Of a stretch of DNA of 64,000 nt, positions 25,084 to 33,022 are shown piece by piece (within the stretch, counting starts at the first letter, position 1; every line of letters begins with the position of its first letter). The position numbers and the translations under genes were made by a program. Under the pieces are notes generated by a model. That model was not told the DNA's origin, searched no databases, and saw only the letters and a program-made list of their open reading frames with translations. Location: assembly GCA_964423505.1 (NCBI GenBank), contig CAYREX010000007.1, positions 1 to 64,000 of the forward strand. Direction: 5' to 3'. Origin of the DNA: CAYREX01 sp964423505. GTDB taxonomy: Bacteria; Fermentibacterota; Fermentibacteria; Fermentibacterales; JCC-6.

Positions 25084-25421
25084 TCCTCGAAGCTCTTGAG
25101 CGCCTCGTCCTCGTCGGTGAAGGTCTCGAAGATCGTTATCAGCTTGGTTATGATGAAGAGCTCGTGTATCTTCTTCGTGGCGTTGAGTATCTTGAGCGAG
25201 CCGCCGGCGCGGGAGATGGTCGTATGGCCGGAGACTATGACGCCAAGGCCCGAGCTGTCCATCCAGGAGACCTTGCCCAGGTCCAGGAGGACCTTCTTCC
25301 TCTCCTGGTTCATGGCGTTCTCGAAAGCGGTCTTCAGGTCCATCAGCTCCGGGCCGCCGATAACCTTGCCGGAGAGTCGGAGCACGAGGACATCGCCCTT
25401 CATCTCTTCACTGATCTTCAA
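25080..25421 (-). CDS. STAS-domain anti-sigma factor antagonist (RsbV-like)
   Basis: 113 residues. The motif VSWMDSSGLGVIVSG contains the conserved phosphorylatable serine of RsbV/SpoIIAA proteins. Starts at TTG 25421 with GGGAGG six bases upstream. It is the first gene of a STAS, kinase, phosphatase run, the classical partner-switching order. When dephosphorylated it should bind the RsbW-like protein. Confidence 0.92.
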   Translation of the reverse strand: MKISEEMKGDVLVLRLSGKVIGGPELMDLKTAFENAMNQERKKVLLDLGKVSWMDSSGLGVIVSGHTTISRAGGSLKILNATKKIHELFIITKLITIFETFTDEDEALKSFEE

Positions 25422-25512
25422 CTGGGACCTCCCGTTTCGTTTCCAGAATGACAGGGCTCATACTCGGCGCTGAAGAATATACGCGAAGGCGGTGCAGGGA
25501 CAACACGGCGGG

Positions 25513-26523
25513 TCAGGAGGAGACCACGAAGTCGCCCGGCTCCCGCAACCCGATGCCGGAGAGGTATCGCCTGGCCTCCTCCCTTGCCGCCGGCGACCTG
25601 GTGGCCGCCACTACAGGCAGCCCCGAGAGCCGGGAGAGGGCGGAGAGGTGGAGCACCGGCCTTCCCAGTACCGAGGCGCCCGCCCTCCCCGGCGACGGGT
25701 CGACGAAGGCCTCTATCCGAACGCCCTCGCGCAGCAGCTCCCTGCCCAGCCTCCTGGCCGCCTGACCGCTGCCGGCCATCACCACCCTCCCGCACCGGAG
25801 CAGGGGGCTCCCGGCCAGGTATCGGGCCCTCAGCCTGTAGAAGGCGGTCTGCGAGTAGGCTCCGGAGGTCCTCGAGAGCCTGTCCGGCCGCTCCCTCCAG
25901 CGGAGGAGCACCTCCGGCACCCTGCGGAAGCTGAACCCCCGGGAGTGGAGCCTGAGCCATAGCTCGTAGTCCTCGGGCAGCTCCCTCTCGGCGTAGCCGC
26001 CCTCGGAGAGGACCGCCTCCCGGTGGAAGAAGGCGGTGGGATGGGGCACCGGGCTCTCCACGAAGATGTCACGGGCTATCTCGTCCGGCTCCACCAGGGA
26101 GTTCAGCCACCCCTCGTAGGCCCTGAGCCCGCCGCTGACCATCTCCGGGGGGAAGCTCTCCACCATGCAGGTGACCACGCACCTCTCCCCCTCCCTCCGG
26201 GCCACCTCCAGCTGCCTGGCCAGCCTCTCCGGCCTGCACAGGTCGTCGGCGTCCATCCTGGCTATCCAGGTGCCGGAAGAGCATCGGAGTCCGGTCTGAA
26301 GGGCGTCCACGAGGCCAAGACCCTCGCATGGGACCACCCGGGCCCTCGGGTCTCCCGCGGCGGCTCCCGCGGCGGCACGCCTGGTTGCCGCGTCCGCCCG
26401 GTCGTCCACCATGACCAGCTCGAGCCCCTCGAGGGTCTGCGACAGGACGGAGCCGATCGCGCCCTCGATGTAGGGTGCCGCGTGACGGAAGGGGAGGACG
26501 ACGGATACTGCCGGTCCGCTCAT
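25513..26523 (-). CDS. family 2 glycosyltransferase
   Basis: 336 residues. The GT-A fold starts VSVVLPFRHAAPYIEGAIGSVLSQTLEGLELVMVDD, with the DxD-type motif ARMDADD near residue 90 and an EDYELWLRL segment near 185. The last 100 residues (RVVMAGSGQAARRLGRELLREGVRIEAFVDPSP...) look like a nucleotide-binding Rossmann domain, as in some sugar-modifying fusions. It probably acts in surface-polysaccharide synthesis. ATG 26523 overlaps the thioredoxin-like gene by ATGA. Confidence 0.88.
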   Translation of the reverse strand: MSGPAVSVVLPFRHAAPYIEGAIGSVLSQTLEGLELVMVDDRADAATRRAAAGAAAGDPRARVVPCEGLGLVDALQTGLRCSSGTWIARMDADDLCRPERLARQLEVARREGERCVVTCMVESFPPEMVSGGLRAYEGWLNSLVEPDEIARDIFVESPVPHPTAFFHREAVLSEGGYAERELPEDYELWLRLHSRGFSFRRVPEVLLRWRERPDRLSRTSGAYSQTAFYRLRARYLAGSPLLRCGRVVMAGSGQAARRLGRELLREGVRIEAFVDPSPGRAGASVLGRPVLHLSALSRLSGLPVVAATRSPAAREEARRYLSGIGLREPGDFVVSS

Positions 26524-27341
26524 CCCCCGGTCAGGCCCGAGACGGTCTCGACCAGCTCCTCCGGCGTCCGGCTGGGGCGGCCGCACATGGCGCCGACGCA
26601 CGGCTGGGCGTAGGGCCATCCGCCCCGGGGCAGCATCAGGGAGTCCATGGCGGCGCTGTCCGCCGGGAGCAGCGGGTCGAAGAGATCCACGCCCTCCTCC
26701 CCGGCCAGCTCGACGGCCGCCTCCATGAGCAGCAGCGTGGTGGAGTCGGACACCGGTCCGACGACGTTCACGTGGAGCTCCGCCTCCGGAGAATCCGGTC
26801 CTCCCGGCTCGGAGACCACCATGCCGGTGACCGCGGCGCGGAACCAGTCCTCCTCCCTGGCTCCCGCCGCCCGGGCCGTCTCGACGCCACCGGGCCCGAG
26901 GACAACCGTTACCGGGAGCAGGTCGGGCAGCTCCCAGGCCGCCACGAGGCTCTCCGCCTCCTCCGGTGGGAGCCAGACAACGGGCATCGCAAGGGGGAGG
27001 CCCTCCCTGAAGTCCTGGAGCGTGGCCAGCTCGGGGTCCCCGATGTCCACCGCCACGGCCAGTACCCGCTCCTCCCGCATCTCCCTGTAGACCCGGTCTA
27101 TGTGCGGCAGCTCCCTTACGCATGGGGTGCACCAGGTGGCCCAGAAGTTCACCAGCACCGGACCGCCGGCCGCCGCCTCCAGGAGGCTGTCCAGGGCGGC
27201 AGCCCCCGAAAGGAGAGGCCCCTGCTCCGGTGGAGCATGGAGTCCGTCCTCGTGGTCCCTGACGTGAACGGCCACCGGTACTCCCAGGAGGATGAACAGC
27301 CCCACCCAGAGCCAGTCCCGCGCCTTCGCGTAGCGGCTCAT
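26520..27341 (-). CDS. membrane-anchored TlpA/ResA-like thiol-disulfide oxidoreductase with C-terminal extension
   Basis: 273 residues: an N-terminal membrane anchor (about 11-28), then a thioredoxin-like domain with the active site NFWATWCTPCVREL at about 70-80. After the cis-Pro region (LLPVTVVLGPGG) a second domain of some 110 residues ends in a CVGAMCG pair and is unrecognised. It probably reduces or oxidises exported proteins. It is coupled by ATGA to a ferredoxin-type membrane protein that may supply electrons. Confidence 0.85.
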   Translation of the reverse strand: MSRYAKARDWLWVGLFILLGVPVAVHVRDHEDGLHAPPEQGPLLSGAAALDSLLEAAAGGPVLVNFWATWCTPCVRELPHIDRVYREMREERVLAVAVDIGDPELATLQDFREGLPLAMPVVWLPPEEAESLVAAWELPDLLPVTVVLGPGGVETARAAGAREEDWFRAAVTGMVVSEPGGPDSPEAELHVNVVGPVSDSTTLLLMEAAVELAGEEGVDLFDPLLPADSAAMDSLMLPRGGWPYAQPCVGAMCGRPSRTPEELVETVSGLTGG

Positions 27342-28222
27342 CCCTTCCCTCTCCCGACGCCGTGGCTTATGGCGCCGGTCGGGCACTCCCCGATGCACTG
27401 CAGGCACCTTATGCACTCGGCGGAGTCGGGCTCCCGCCATATCTCGATGTCTACGGGGCAGACCTCCCTGCATCTGCCGCACCTGATGCAGGGGCCTTCA
27501 ACCCTCATCCGGATGACCGAGACCTTCCCGGCCAGCCCCCAGGTCGCCCCGAGGGGGCAGAGCAGCCTGCAGAAGGCCCTGCTGGAGAAGATGACAAGCA
27601 GGACTATCGCGCCCAGCAGTGCGCTCTTCCAGGTGAACAGGAACCCGGTGACCAGGGTCTCCCCGCCGTCGTGAAGGACAAGTGGATACCCCGCCGTCAG
27701 CGTGCCGGAGGGGCAGACCGCCTTGCAGAACCAGGGGTCGCCGCCGGCTCCCTGCACCGTCCGGAGCGTCATGGGCAGCAGGATGACGAAGAGCAGCAGG
27801 ACGGCGTACTTCATGTCCGCCCAGGCCCTGGGGATGCGCAGCTCAGGTGTCGGTATCCTGTGGAGCAGGTCCTGGATGAGCCCGAACGGGCATATCCAGC
27901 CGCAGGCGAACCTGCCTGCCACCAGTCCCACCGCCAGGATGAAGCCGAGGACTCCGAGGAGCGCCAGGGCGTCCGGCCTCATGCTGGCCAGGCCGCCGAG
28001 CAGGCCGTCGCTGGCCAGAACGCTCTGAAGGGAACCGAGCGGGCAGGCGAGCACGTGCGAGGGGCAGGAGTAGCAGTGGAGCCCCGGGGTGCAGAACATC
28101 TTCGAGGTGCCGGTGTAGATGGTGCCGGTGAGAAGGCCGTGAACGTAGAGGTTGGTCGCGGCGAAGGCGCCGGACTGCACCAGGAGCCTGATGCGGCGCA
28201 GCCGCCGGACCCCCCCGCTCAT
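27338..28222 (-). CDS. NapH/CcoG-like membrane 4Fe-4S protein
   Basis: 294 residues from ATG 28222. Contains several membrane segments, cysteine motifs CYSCPSHVLACPLG, CGWICPFG, CKAVCPSG and CRLLCPLG in or near the membrane, and two C-terminal 4Fe-4S clusters (CIRCGRCREVCP and CIRCLQCIGECP). It is probably a quinol-linked or ferredoxin-linked electron conduit that feeds the TlpA-like protein downstream. It overlaps the preceding 47-residue gene by ATGA. Confidence 0.88.
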   Translation of the reverse strand: MSGGVRRLRRIRLLVQSGAFAATNLYVHGLLTGTIYTGTSKMFCTPGLHCYSCPSHVLACPLGSLQSVLASDGLLGGLASMRPDALALLGVLGFILAVGLVAGRFACGWICPFGLIQDLLHRIPTPELRIPRAWADMKYAVLLLFVILLPMTLRTVQGAGGDPWFCKAVCPSGTLTAGYPLVLHDGGETLVTGFLFTWKSALLGAIVLLVIFSSRAFCRLLCPLGATWGLAGKVSVIRMRVEGPCIRCGRCREVCPVDIEIWREPDSAECIRCLQCIGECPTGAISHGVGRGKG

Positions 28223-28362
28223 CCCACGCCTATGCACTCCAGGCAGACGCTGGCCGCCTTGCGCCAGATGACCAGCGGGTCCCCGGCCAGGTAGCCGAAG
28301 GCCGTGACGGCCAGGACGGCCGTCAGCAGGGCTATCCGCACCGCCAGGGGTATCCTCGGCAC
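28219..28362 (-). CDS. CD1871A-family CXXC-containing small membrane protein
   Basis: 47 residues from GTG 28362, preceded by AGGTG. One transmembrane helix (about residues 7-25) is followed by a short helix and the C-terminus VCLECIGVG, which matches the small CD1871A-type CxxC proteins. These are usually encoded beside NapH-like 4Fe-4S proteins and TlpA-like oxidoreductases, as here. The stop overlaps the next start. It likely takes part in the same thiol or electron relay. Confidence 0.85.
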   Translation of the reverse strand: MPRIPLAVRIALLTAVLAVTAFGYLAGDPLVIWRKAASVCLECIGVG

Positions 28363-28386
28363 AATCACCTCACATGCCCGGGGGAT

Positions 28387-28461
28387 TGGAGGCGGCGACC
28401 GGAGTCGAACCGGTGAATGGTGGATTTGCAGTCCACTGCCTTACCACTTGGCCACGCCGCC
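28387..28461 (-). tRNA. tRNA-Cys (GCA)
   Basis: A cloverleaf with acceptor stem GGCGGCG/CGCCGCC, anticodon GCA in the CTGCAAA loop, the TTCGACT T-loop, discriminator U, which is the identity base for cysteine, and an encoded CCA end. It lies between the lipoprotein gene and the redox cluster, about 12 kb from cysS. Confidence 0.95.
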
Positions 28462-28511
28462 TCGCGCGGACAGGAACAATATGAAGCCTCGCTCCCGGGG
28501 GGCAAGCCTCG

Positions 28512-29147
28512 TCAGTCCACCCAGTCCAGCCCCACCCAGAGCCCTCCGGGGTAGGTGATGTCGCCGAACGGGGTCTCGAACGACGGGTCCGCGTGCAGGA
28601 GGAGCCTGCCCAGGTGGTCGTCGTCCCTCTGGTCGCTCGCGACGCCACCGATGGCCAGCATGAGGCCTATCAGGGAGGGGAGGTCCATGAGCCCCTCCAT
28701 AGTGGCGAACGCATCGAAGCCGATGTCGAGGGGAAGGACGACGGTCTCGCCGGTGCCCGGGACGCTGATGTTCTCGCCTGTCTGCCCGCTCAGCACCCAG
28801 GTGGTGTCGAAGCCGCTCCCGGCGCTGCCGTCCAGGTAGAGGTCCCAGCCCATGGAGACCATCGTAGCCGTGGTCTCCAGGGTGTCGCCCGTGCCGGTGT
28901 TCGGGTTCCGTATCCCGACGTTGAGGGTGAAGTCCACCGGGAACTCGCCGGCGGCCCAGTAGGAAGCAACCTGCGCCAGCTGGGCCACGCTCAGGGAATC
29001 GAGCTGGTCCAGCTGCACACCGCAGGCGGAGAAGTCCTCGGTGCCCTCTATCCTGAACCTGCAGCCGAGCAGGGAGAGCAGGGCGGCCGGATTGCATGCG
29101 GTGGTAAGGGCGACGGCGGCCGTCACCGCCGGAAGCAGCCTCCTCAA
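28512..29147 (-). CDS. LEA14-like lipoprotein, paralogue 1
   Basis: 211 residues. Lipobox TTAC near residue 18 after a short signal peptide; TTG start with GGAGGAGG six bases upstream. The mature part (CRFRIEGTEDF, VQLDQLDSL, FTLNVGIRNPNTGTGDTLE) resembles the immunoglobulin-like LEA14/WHy fold. It is 35-40% similar by eye to the next gene (28% is a lower bound for exact matches in conserved blocks), so they are a tandem duplication. The C-terminus DHLGRLLLHADPSFETPFGDITYP is conserved in both. Function unknown; probably a periplasmic binding or structural lipoprotein. Confidence 0.75.
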   Translation of the reverse strand: MRRLLPAVTAAVALTTACNPAALLSLLGCRFRIEGTEDFSACGVQLDQLDSLSVAQLAQVASYWAAGEFPVDFTLNVGIRNPNTGTGDTLETTATMVSMGWDLYLDGSAGSGFDTTWVLSGQTGENISVPGTGETVVLPLDIGFDAFATMEGLMDLPSLIGLMLAIGGVASDQRDDDHLGRLLLHADPSFETPFGDITYPGGLWVGLDWVD

Positions 29148-29184
29148 GTGCGACCTCCTCCCGCCCCGGAGCGCTCGGTCGGGG

Positions 29185-29811
29185 TCACTCCGGCTGTATC
29201 CAGTCTATCCCCAGGGTCACCGGGAAGTTGATGAGGATGAGCCCCAGGGGGGTGTCCTCGGTCATGGTCACCTCGAGGTTGGTCCTTCCGAGGTGATCCT
29301 CGTCCCTTATATCGCTGTCGGCGCCGCCGGCGGCAAGACAGAGGGAGATCACCTCCTCCGGGGAGAGACCCTCGTCCTCGTGCAGGTCCCGGGCGGCGTC
29401 GAACTCCACCACGCAGTCGATCTCCACGTACCGGGAGTTCGGGACGGTCACCGGGGCCGATATCCCCCCGGCATCCAGGTAGACGTCGGTCCTGCCCTCC
29501 CCGGTCCTGGTGTCGATAACCGCGTCCCAGTAGAAGTCCTGGATTATCACGTCACCGGTGTTGTCCGGGTTGTCGGCCTCCACCACGACGGCGTAGCTCG
29601 CCGGGCACTCCCCCGCCGCCAGGGCGGCCTCCACCTGAGCGGTCTGGGCCGAGTCGAGTGAAGTCAGGTCGTCCAGCCTTATACCGTCCAGGTAGAAGTC
29701 GCTGGTGCTGGCGATGCGGAACCTGCAGCCCATCATGGATACAGGGTCGCTGACGCATCCGGTGGCGAGGGCCAGAGCGGCGACTGCCGAAAGCATGATC
29801 AGAAGCCTCAT
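29185..29811 (-). CDS. LEA14-like lipoprotein, paralogue 2
   Basis: 208 residues from ATG 29811, behind AGGTGG. Lipobox ATGC near residue 19. It shares with the downstream paralogue the blocks CRFRIxxTxDF, xLDxLxSLxxAQxAQV, FP or CPxxxxxxVxxxNP, and DxDHLGRxxLxxxxxxxTPxG. A WHy/LEA14-like fold is likely. The two genes are 37 bp apart and co-transcribed. Function unknown. Confidence 0.75.
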   Translation of the reverse strand: MRLLIMLSAVAALALATGCVSDPVSMMGCRFRIASTSDFYLDGIRLDDLTSLDSAQTAQVEAALAAGECPASYAVVVEADNPDNTGDVIIQDFYWDAVIDTRTGEGRTDVYLDAGGISAPVTVPNSRYVEIDCVVEFDAARDLHEDEGLSPEEVISLCLAAGGADSDIRDEDHLGRTNLEVTMTEDTPLGLILINFPVTLGIDWIQPE

Positions 29812-29992
29812 GTCCACCACCTCTCGGGGTAGTCGGTTGCGTTGTCCGTTGCGGTCCCTGGGTGCGATTACCCCGCCGGCCGGCTCCCGGTTCCCGTCGA
29901 AGGGACGTCGTAGGGCGCAATGTCAGGATAATGTCCGGGAAGAGGCCATGGGGTCGTACCAGACCGGCAAGCAATCGTCCGGCGGGACATGC

Positions 29993-30033
29993 GGGGGACG
30001 GGCGGGAACAGGGCGGGGCGGGGCGGGTAGGTG
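29993..30033 (+). other. G-run cluster in the intergenic region (G-quadruplex potential)
   Basis: The 320 bp between 29811 and 30141 hold no gene. Within them the plus strand has at least six close G-runs of three or more bases (GGGGG, GGG, GGG, GGG, GGGG, GGGG, GGG) with 1-4 base spacers, enough for a quadruplex. I see no convincing promoter in the rest; TTGACG near 30049 has no matching -10. Confidence 0.6.
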
Positions 30034-30140
30034 GAGGGAGCGGCGCTCCTTGACGGGGGGCCCCGGATCTGGCATTCGACGGGATGCGGAGCAGGCATCC
30101 CTGGCGACTGAGGGAATGGGAAAGCGGAAACGGGGGGACC

Positions 30141-30623
30141 ATGCGTCTACTTGCGACAGCTCTCGCGCTGACGGCGGCTCTGGCCGGGACTGCCTCGGCG
30201 GAGGCCGGCCCTTGCGAGATCGTAGAGGACTTCTTCAACGCCATCAAGGATTCCCGGGGGGCCGATGCCGCCGCCCTCATGTCCTCCTCTGTCCTGTCCG
30301 AGCTGGACATGCTCGTGGCAATGATGCAGATGGACCCGGCGACGGCTGCCGAGGAGCTCTCCACGATGGGTTCCGGGGTGACCGAGGAGGACGTGATGGC
30401 AATGACCGGCGAGAGCTTCATAGCCATGGTCCTCTCCTCGGAGGACGTTGCCGGGGTGCTCGGGACCACGGAGCTCGTCGAGGTCACGCAGGTCTCCCTC
30501 GAGGGCGACTCGGCCCTGGTGAGGGTCTGCGTCACCATCATGGGGGAGACCAACGAGGACACCATGCCCATGGTGCTCGAGGAGGGCGAGTGGAAGGTCG
30601 GGAGCATAGGCCTCCAGATGTGA
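30141..30623 (+). CDS. small secreted protein, DUF4878/SnoaL-like
   Basis: 160 residues. Signal peptide ending TASAEAG near residue 22. The mature protein has helices (CEIVEDFFNAIKDSRGADAAALMSSSVL) followed by beta strands (ELVEVTQVSLEGDSALVRVCVTIMGE, GEWKVGSIGLQM), a cystatin-like/NTF2-like arrangement seen in DUF4878-type lipoproteins, but without a lipobox. Start ATG 30141 follows a G-rich leader. It is convergent with the next gene. Function unknown. Confidence 0.75.
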   Translation: MRLLATALALTAALAGTASAEAGPCEIVEDFFNAIKDSRGADAAALMSSSVLSELDMLVAMMQMDPATAAEELSTMGSGVTEEDVMAMTGESFIAMVLSSEDVAGVLGTTELVEVTQVSLEGDSALVRVCVTIMGETNEDTMPMVLEEGEWKVGSIGLQM

Positions 30624-30632
30624 CCGGCAGCG

Positions 30633-30953
30633 TCACTCTCCCGCCCGGGAGCCCTGGACCTCTCGCATGAGGAGGAAGAGGGGGAACCCGAGGGAGACCC
30701 CGACGGCGAACACGGCGGCCACCGGGAGCCAGAGGGCTCTCATGCGGAGCCGGCGCCCCTCGAGGAGGATGAAGGCGACCAGGGTCAGCCCGGCAACGCC
30801 AGCGTCCATCCAGGCGAAGGCGCCCATCCTGGTTGACCCGGCCTCCTCCACCATGGCCCCGAGGTCGAAGCCGTTGTCGGCCACCCAGGGGACCATCTGG
30901 CTGTAGGGGAGCAGGATCCCGAGGACGCAGAGCGCCGCGTAGACGTATCTCAT
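30633..30953 (-). CDS. DUF2834 membrane protein
   Basis: 106 residues with three hydrophobic segments. ILLPYSQMVPWVADNGFDL, AFAWMDAGVAGLTLVAFILLEGRRLRM and SLGFPLFLLMRE are the conserved DUF2834 blocks. The function of this family is unknown. ATG 30953 overlaps the GNAT stop by ATGA. Confidence 0.9.
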   Translation of the reverse strand: MRYVYAALCVLGILLPYSQMVPWVADNGFDLGAMVEEAGSTRMGAFAWMDAGVAGLTLVAFILLEGRRLRMRALWLPVAAVFAVGVSLGFPLFLLMREVQGSRAGE

Positions 30954-31408
30954 CCGCCGACATCCTTCCGCATGTATAGCAGTCCGTCCTCCGTCTTCCA
31001 TTCCTCCCAGCCGAGCGCACGGTAGAAACCGTAGGCGCGCAGGGAGCGGTCGGTGTCGGTGGTCAGCCAGGCCATCCGGTGCCCCCCGGAGCCCAGCCAC
31101 CGCTCGACCTCCCTCATGAGCCTGCGCCCTATGCCCATGCCCTCGCAGCAGGGGAGCACCGCCACCACCCACATCTCGCCGGTGGACCGGTCCCCCATGG
31201 CGAAGCCCACCACTCGGGAGCCGACCTCGCAGACCCATCCACGGTGGGTCGTCCCCATCATCTCGCGGACGGACGCAGGCGTGATGCCGAGCGACTCCAG
31301 CTCGGCTTCGGACAGGCGGTTCTCGCGGGTGGACGACCTCACGCGGAAGAGGTCTGGCAGGTCTTCCGGGACCGCCTCCCTGAAGACCGGGACGGGGGCG
31401 CTACTCAG
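30950..31408 (-). CDS. GNAT-family N-acetyltransferase, probable CTG start
   Basis: 152 residues when read from CTG 31408. Conserved blocks: VPVFREAVPEDLPDLF at the N-terminus, MWVVAVLPCCEGMGIGRRLM (acetyl-CoA pyrophosphate-binding R/Q-x-x-G-x-G/A) and YGFYRALGWEEW near the end. The first ATG/GTG-type start in frame (GTG 31342) would remove the first beta strand and helix. The CTG lies five bases after GGGGAG, so it is preferred. The substrate is unknown. Confidence 0.85.
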   Translation of the reverse strand: MSSAPVPVFREAVPEDLPDLFRVRSSTRENRLSEAELESLGITPASVREMMGTTHRGWVCEVGSRVVGFAMGDRSTGEMWVVAVLPCCEGMGIGRRLMREVERWLGSGGHRMAWLTTDTDRSLRAYGFYRALGWEEWKTEDGLLYMRKDVGG

Positions 31409-31445
31409 TCTCGCTCCCCTTCGCGGCCGGCTCCTGGAAGCGGAA

Positions 31446-31521
31446 TGGAGCGGGAAACGGGACTCGAACCCGCGACATCTACCTTGGCAAGGTAGAGCTC
31501 TACCAACTGAGCTATTCCCGC
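31446..31521 (-). tRNA. tRNA-Gly (GCC)
   Basis: Acceptor stem GCGGGAA/TTCCCGC, D-loop AGCTCAGTTGGTAGAGC, anticodon GCC in CTTGCCAAG, T-loop GGTTCGAGTCC, discriminator U and an encoded CCA end. It lies between the GNAT and SPOR genes on the same strand. Confidence 0.96.
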
Positions 31522-31595
31522 TCCGTCCGATGTGCGCTCCACCAGGGCCGTTGGCCCGGGAGCGAACGGTAGTATTCGCCGGTGACCGGAGCTTG

Positions 31596-32075
31596 TCAAG
31601 GTTCCCTGACGGTCACCCAGGCATCGTCGAAGCCCATCTCCGCAAGGGTCTGCCGGAGCGTCTGGGCGTCCTCCATCAGGGGCAGGGCACCGACCCTCAC
31701 CTTCCAGTAGCCCTGCTCCTCCTCCACGAACACGGGCCCCGGGACGTCGTCACCGACCGACTCGGCCAGCCTCTCCGCAGTGGCCCGGTTCGTTACGGCG
31801 GCTATCTGGACGCTGTAGTGGACTCCGCTCAGTGGCTCGGAGCCCCCCTCCCCCGCCACGGGCTCCTCCGGGGCGGGCAGGGCTATACCGGTGACGTCCG
31901 GGAAGCTCTCGAAGGGGTCCTCCGGGTATCCGGGCGGGTCCGCGTAGGGCTCTATGGGGCCCTCGGGGAGCTGGCTCTGCGGTGCCTGCGTCTGCGAGCC
32001 GGGGACCGAGCCGGTCCCGCATGCGAACAGCACCGCTGCGGCCAGGAGCAAAAGCCCCGTCGATATCGTCCTCAT
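31596..32075 (-). CDS. SPOR-domain lipoprotein
   Basis: 159 residues. Signal peptide with lipobox LFAC near residue 19, a Pro-rich linker (about 30-80), and a C-terminal SPOR fold (YSVQIAAVTNRATAERLAESV ... YWKVRVGALPLMEDAQTLRQTL) that binds denuded glycan strands of septal peptidoglycan. ATG 32075 overlaps the deoxyhypusine synthase-like gene by ATGA. Confidence 0.9.
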   Translation of the reverse strand: MRTISTGLLLLAAAVLFACGTGSVPGSQTQAPQSQLPEGPIEPYADPPGYPEDPFESFPDVTGIALPAPEEPVAGEGGSEPLSGVHYSVQIAAVTNRATAERLAESVGDDVPGPVFVEEEQGYWKVRVGALPLMEDAQTLRQTLAEMGFDDAWVTVREP

Positions 32076-33022
32076 GCTCCCTCCTCCTCCGACCTGACCA
32101 GCAGGTCCAGCAGCGGCAGCATTATCTCGTGGTGCCCGGTCAGGGATATCCCGGAGCCACCGAGCGCGCAGGCCGGCCTCCGGACCACGTTCATCGTCGG
32201 CCTGTAGTGCCTTGTCATGTCCATGTCCACGGAGAGGAAGCCGCCGACGTCGAAGCCCAGGTTCCTGGCGGAGGTCAGCAGCTTCAGGAAGACCTCCGGC
32301 ATCACGACCGCCGAGCCGACGTTCATGACCACCCCCCCGCCGAGGCGCGCCACCCTTCCGCCGAGCAGGTCGAAGTCCCGCTCCGCGGCCTCGCCGATGA
32401 GTCGCCAGGAGACGTTCGGGTGGGGATGCACTATGTCCCCGCCCAGGGCGGGGTGAACGGTCACCGGGAGACGCTCGAGCGCTGCTGCTGCCAGGGGGCT
32501 GTTATCCGGGTCCGCTCCCCTCTCCAGGAGCTCGACGCCCAGCGACTCGCCGAGGCCGGCATTGCCTTCGGAGGAGCGCGAGAGCGCCGCCGCGTAGACC
32601 TCGCCGGTCTCCCTCCACATGCCGAAGCTCCCGTCGGATATGCCGCTCTGCACGTCCTCGGACGTCGCGCCGAACAGCGCCATCTCCAGGTCGTGTATGG
32701 TCCCGGCCCCGTTCGTTGCGAGGGAGCTGACGACGCCCCGCCTGAGCCACCGGACGAGCAGCGGCCCGAGGCCGCACTTTATCACGTGTCCGCCGTACAT
32801 CAGCAGCCGCTCCGAGCCGCTCTCGCGAGCCTCGAGGAGAGCCCGGGCGGTCGTCCAGAGCGAGCGCACGGCGAGGACGTCCGGCAGCGAGCGGGCGAAA
32901 TCGGCGGCGCTCGCCCCCGGCGGCGGCGGCCTGAAGAGCATCCCCTCGGTGACCCTGCTGCAGCGCTCGCTCAGGCTCTTCGTGACCAGCTTCTCCCTGT
33001 CGAAACTTCTCTTCCCGCTCAA
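32072..33022 (-). CDS. deoxyhypusine synthase-like protein (GSU2086-type)
   Basis: 316 residues. Blocks LLMYGGHVIKCGLGPLLVRWLRRGVVSSLATNGAGTIHDLE, HPALGGDIVHPHP and VVMNVGSAVVMPEVFLK recall the NAD-binding fold of deoxyhypusine synthase, and the family is present in bacteria without eIF5A hypusination. The substrate is unknown. Start TTG 33022 overlaps the truA stop (TTGA) behind AGGTGAGG. A polyamine-linked role is possible but untested. Confidence 0.75.
   Translation of the reverse strand: MSGKRSFDREKLVTKSLSERCSRVTEGMLFRPPPPGASAADFARSLPDVLAVRSLWTTARALLEARESGSERLLMYGGHVIKCGLGPLLVRWLRRGVVSSLATNGAGTIHDLEMALFGATSEDVQSGISDGSFGMWRETGEVYAAALSRSSEGNAGLGESLGVELLERGADPDNSPLAAAALERLPVTVHPALGGDIVHPHPNVSWRLIGEAAERDFDLLGGRVARLGGGVVMNVGSAVVMPEVFLKLLTSARNLGFDVGGFLSVDMDMTRHYRPTMNVVRRPACALGGSGISLTGHHEIMLPLLDLLVRSEEEGA

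Noticed and set aside
30633..30655. A terminator hairpin at the convergence of 30623 and 30633
   Set aside because: CTCCC/GGGAG arms lie inside the DUF2834 coding end, with no T-run.
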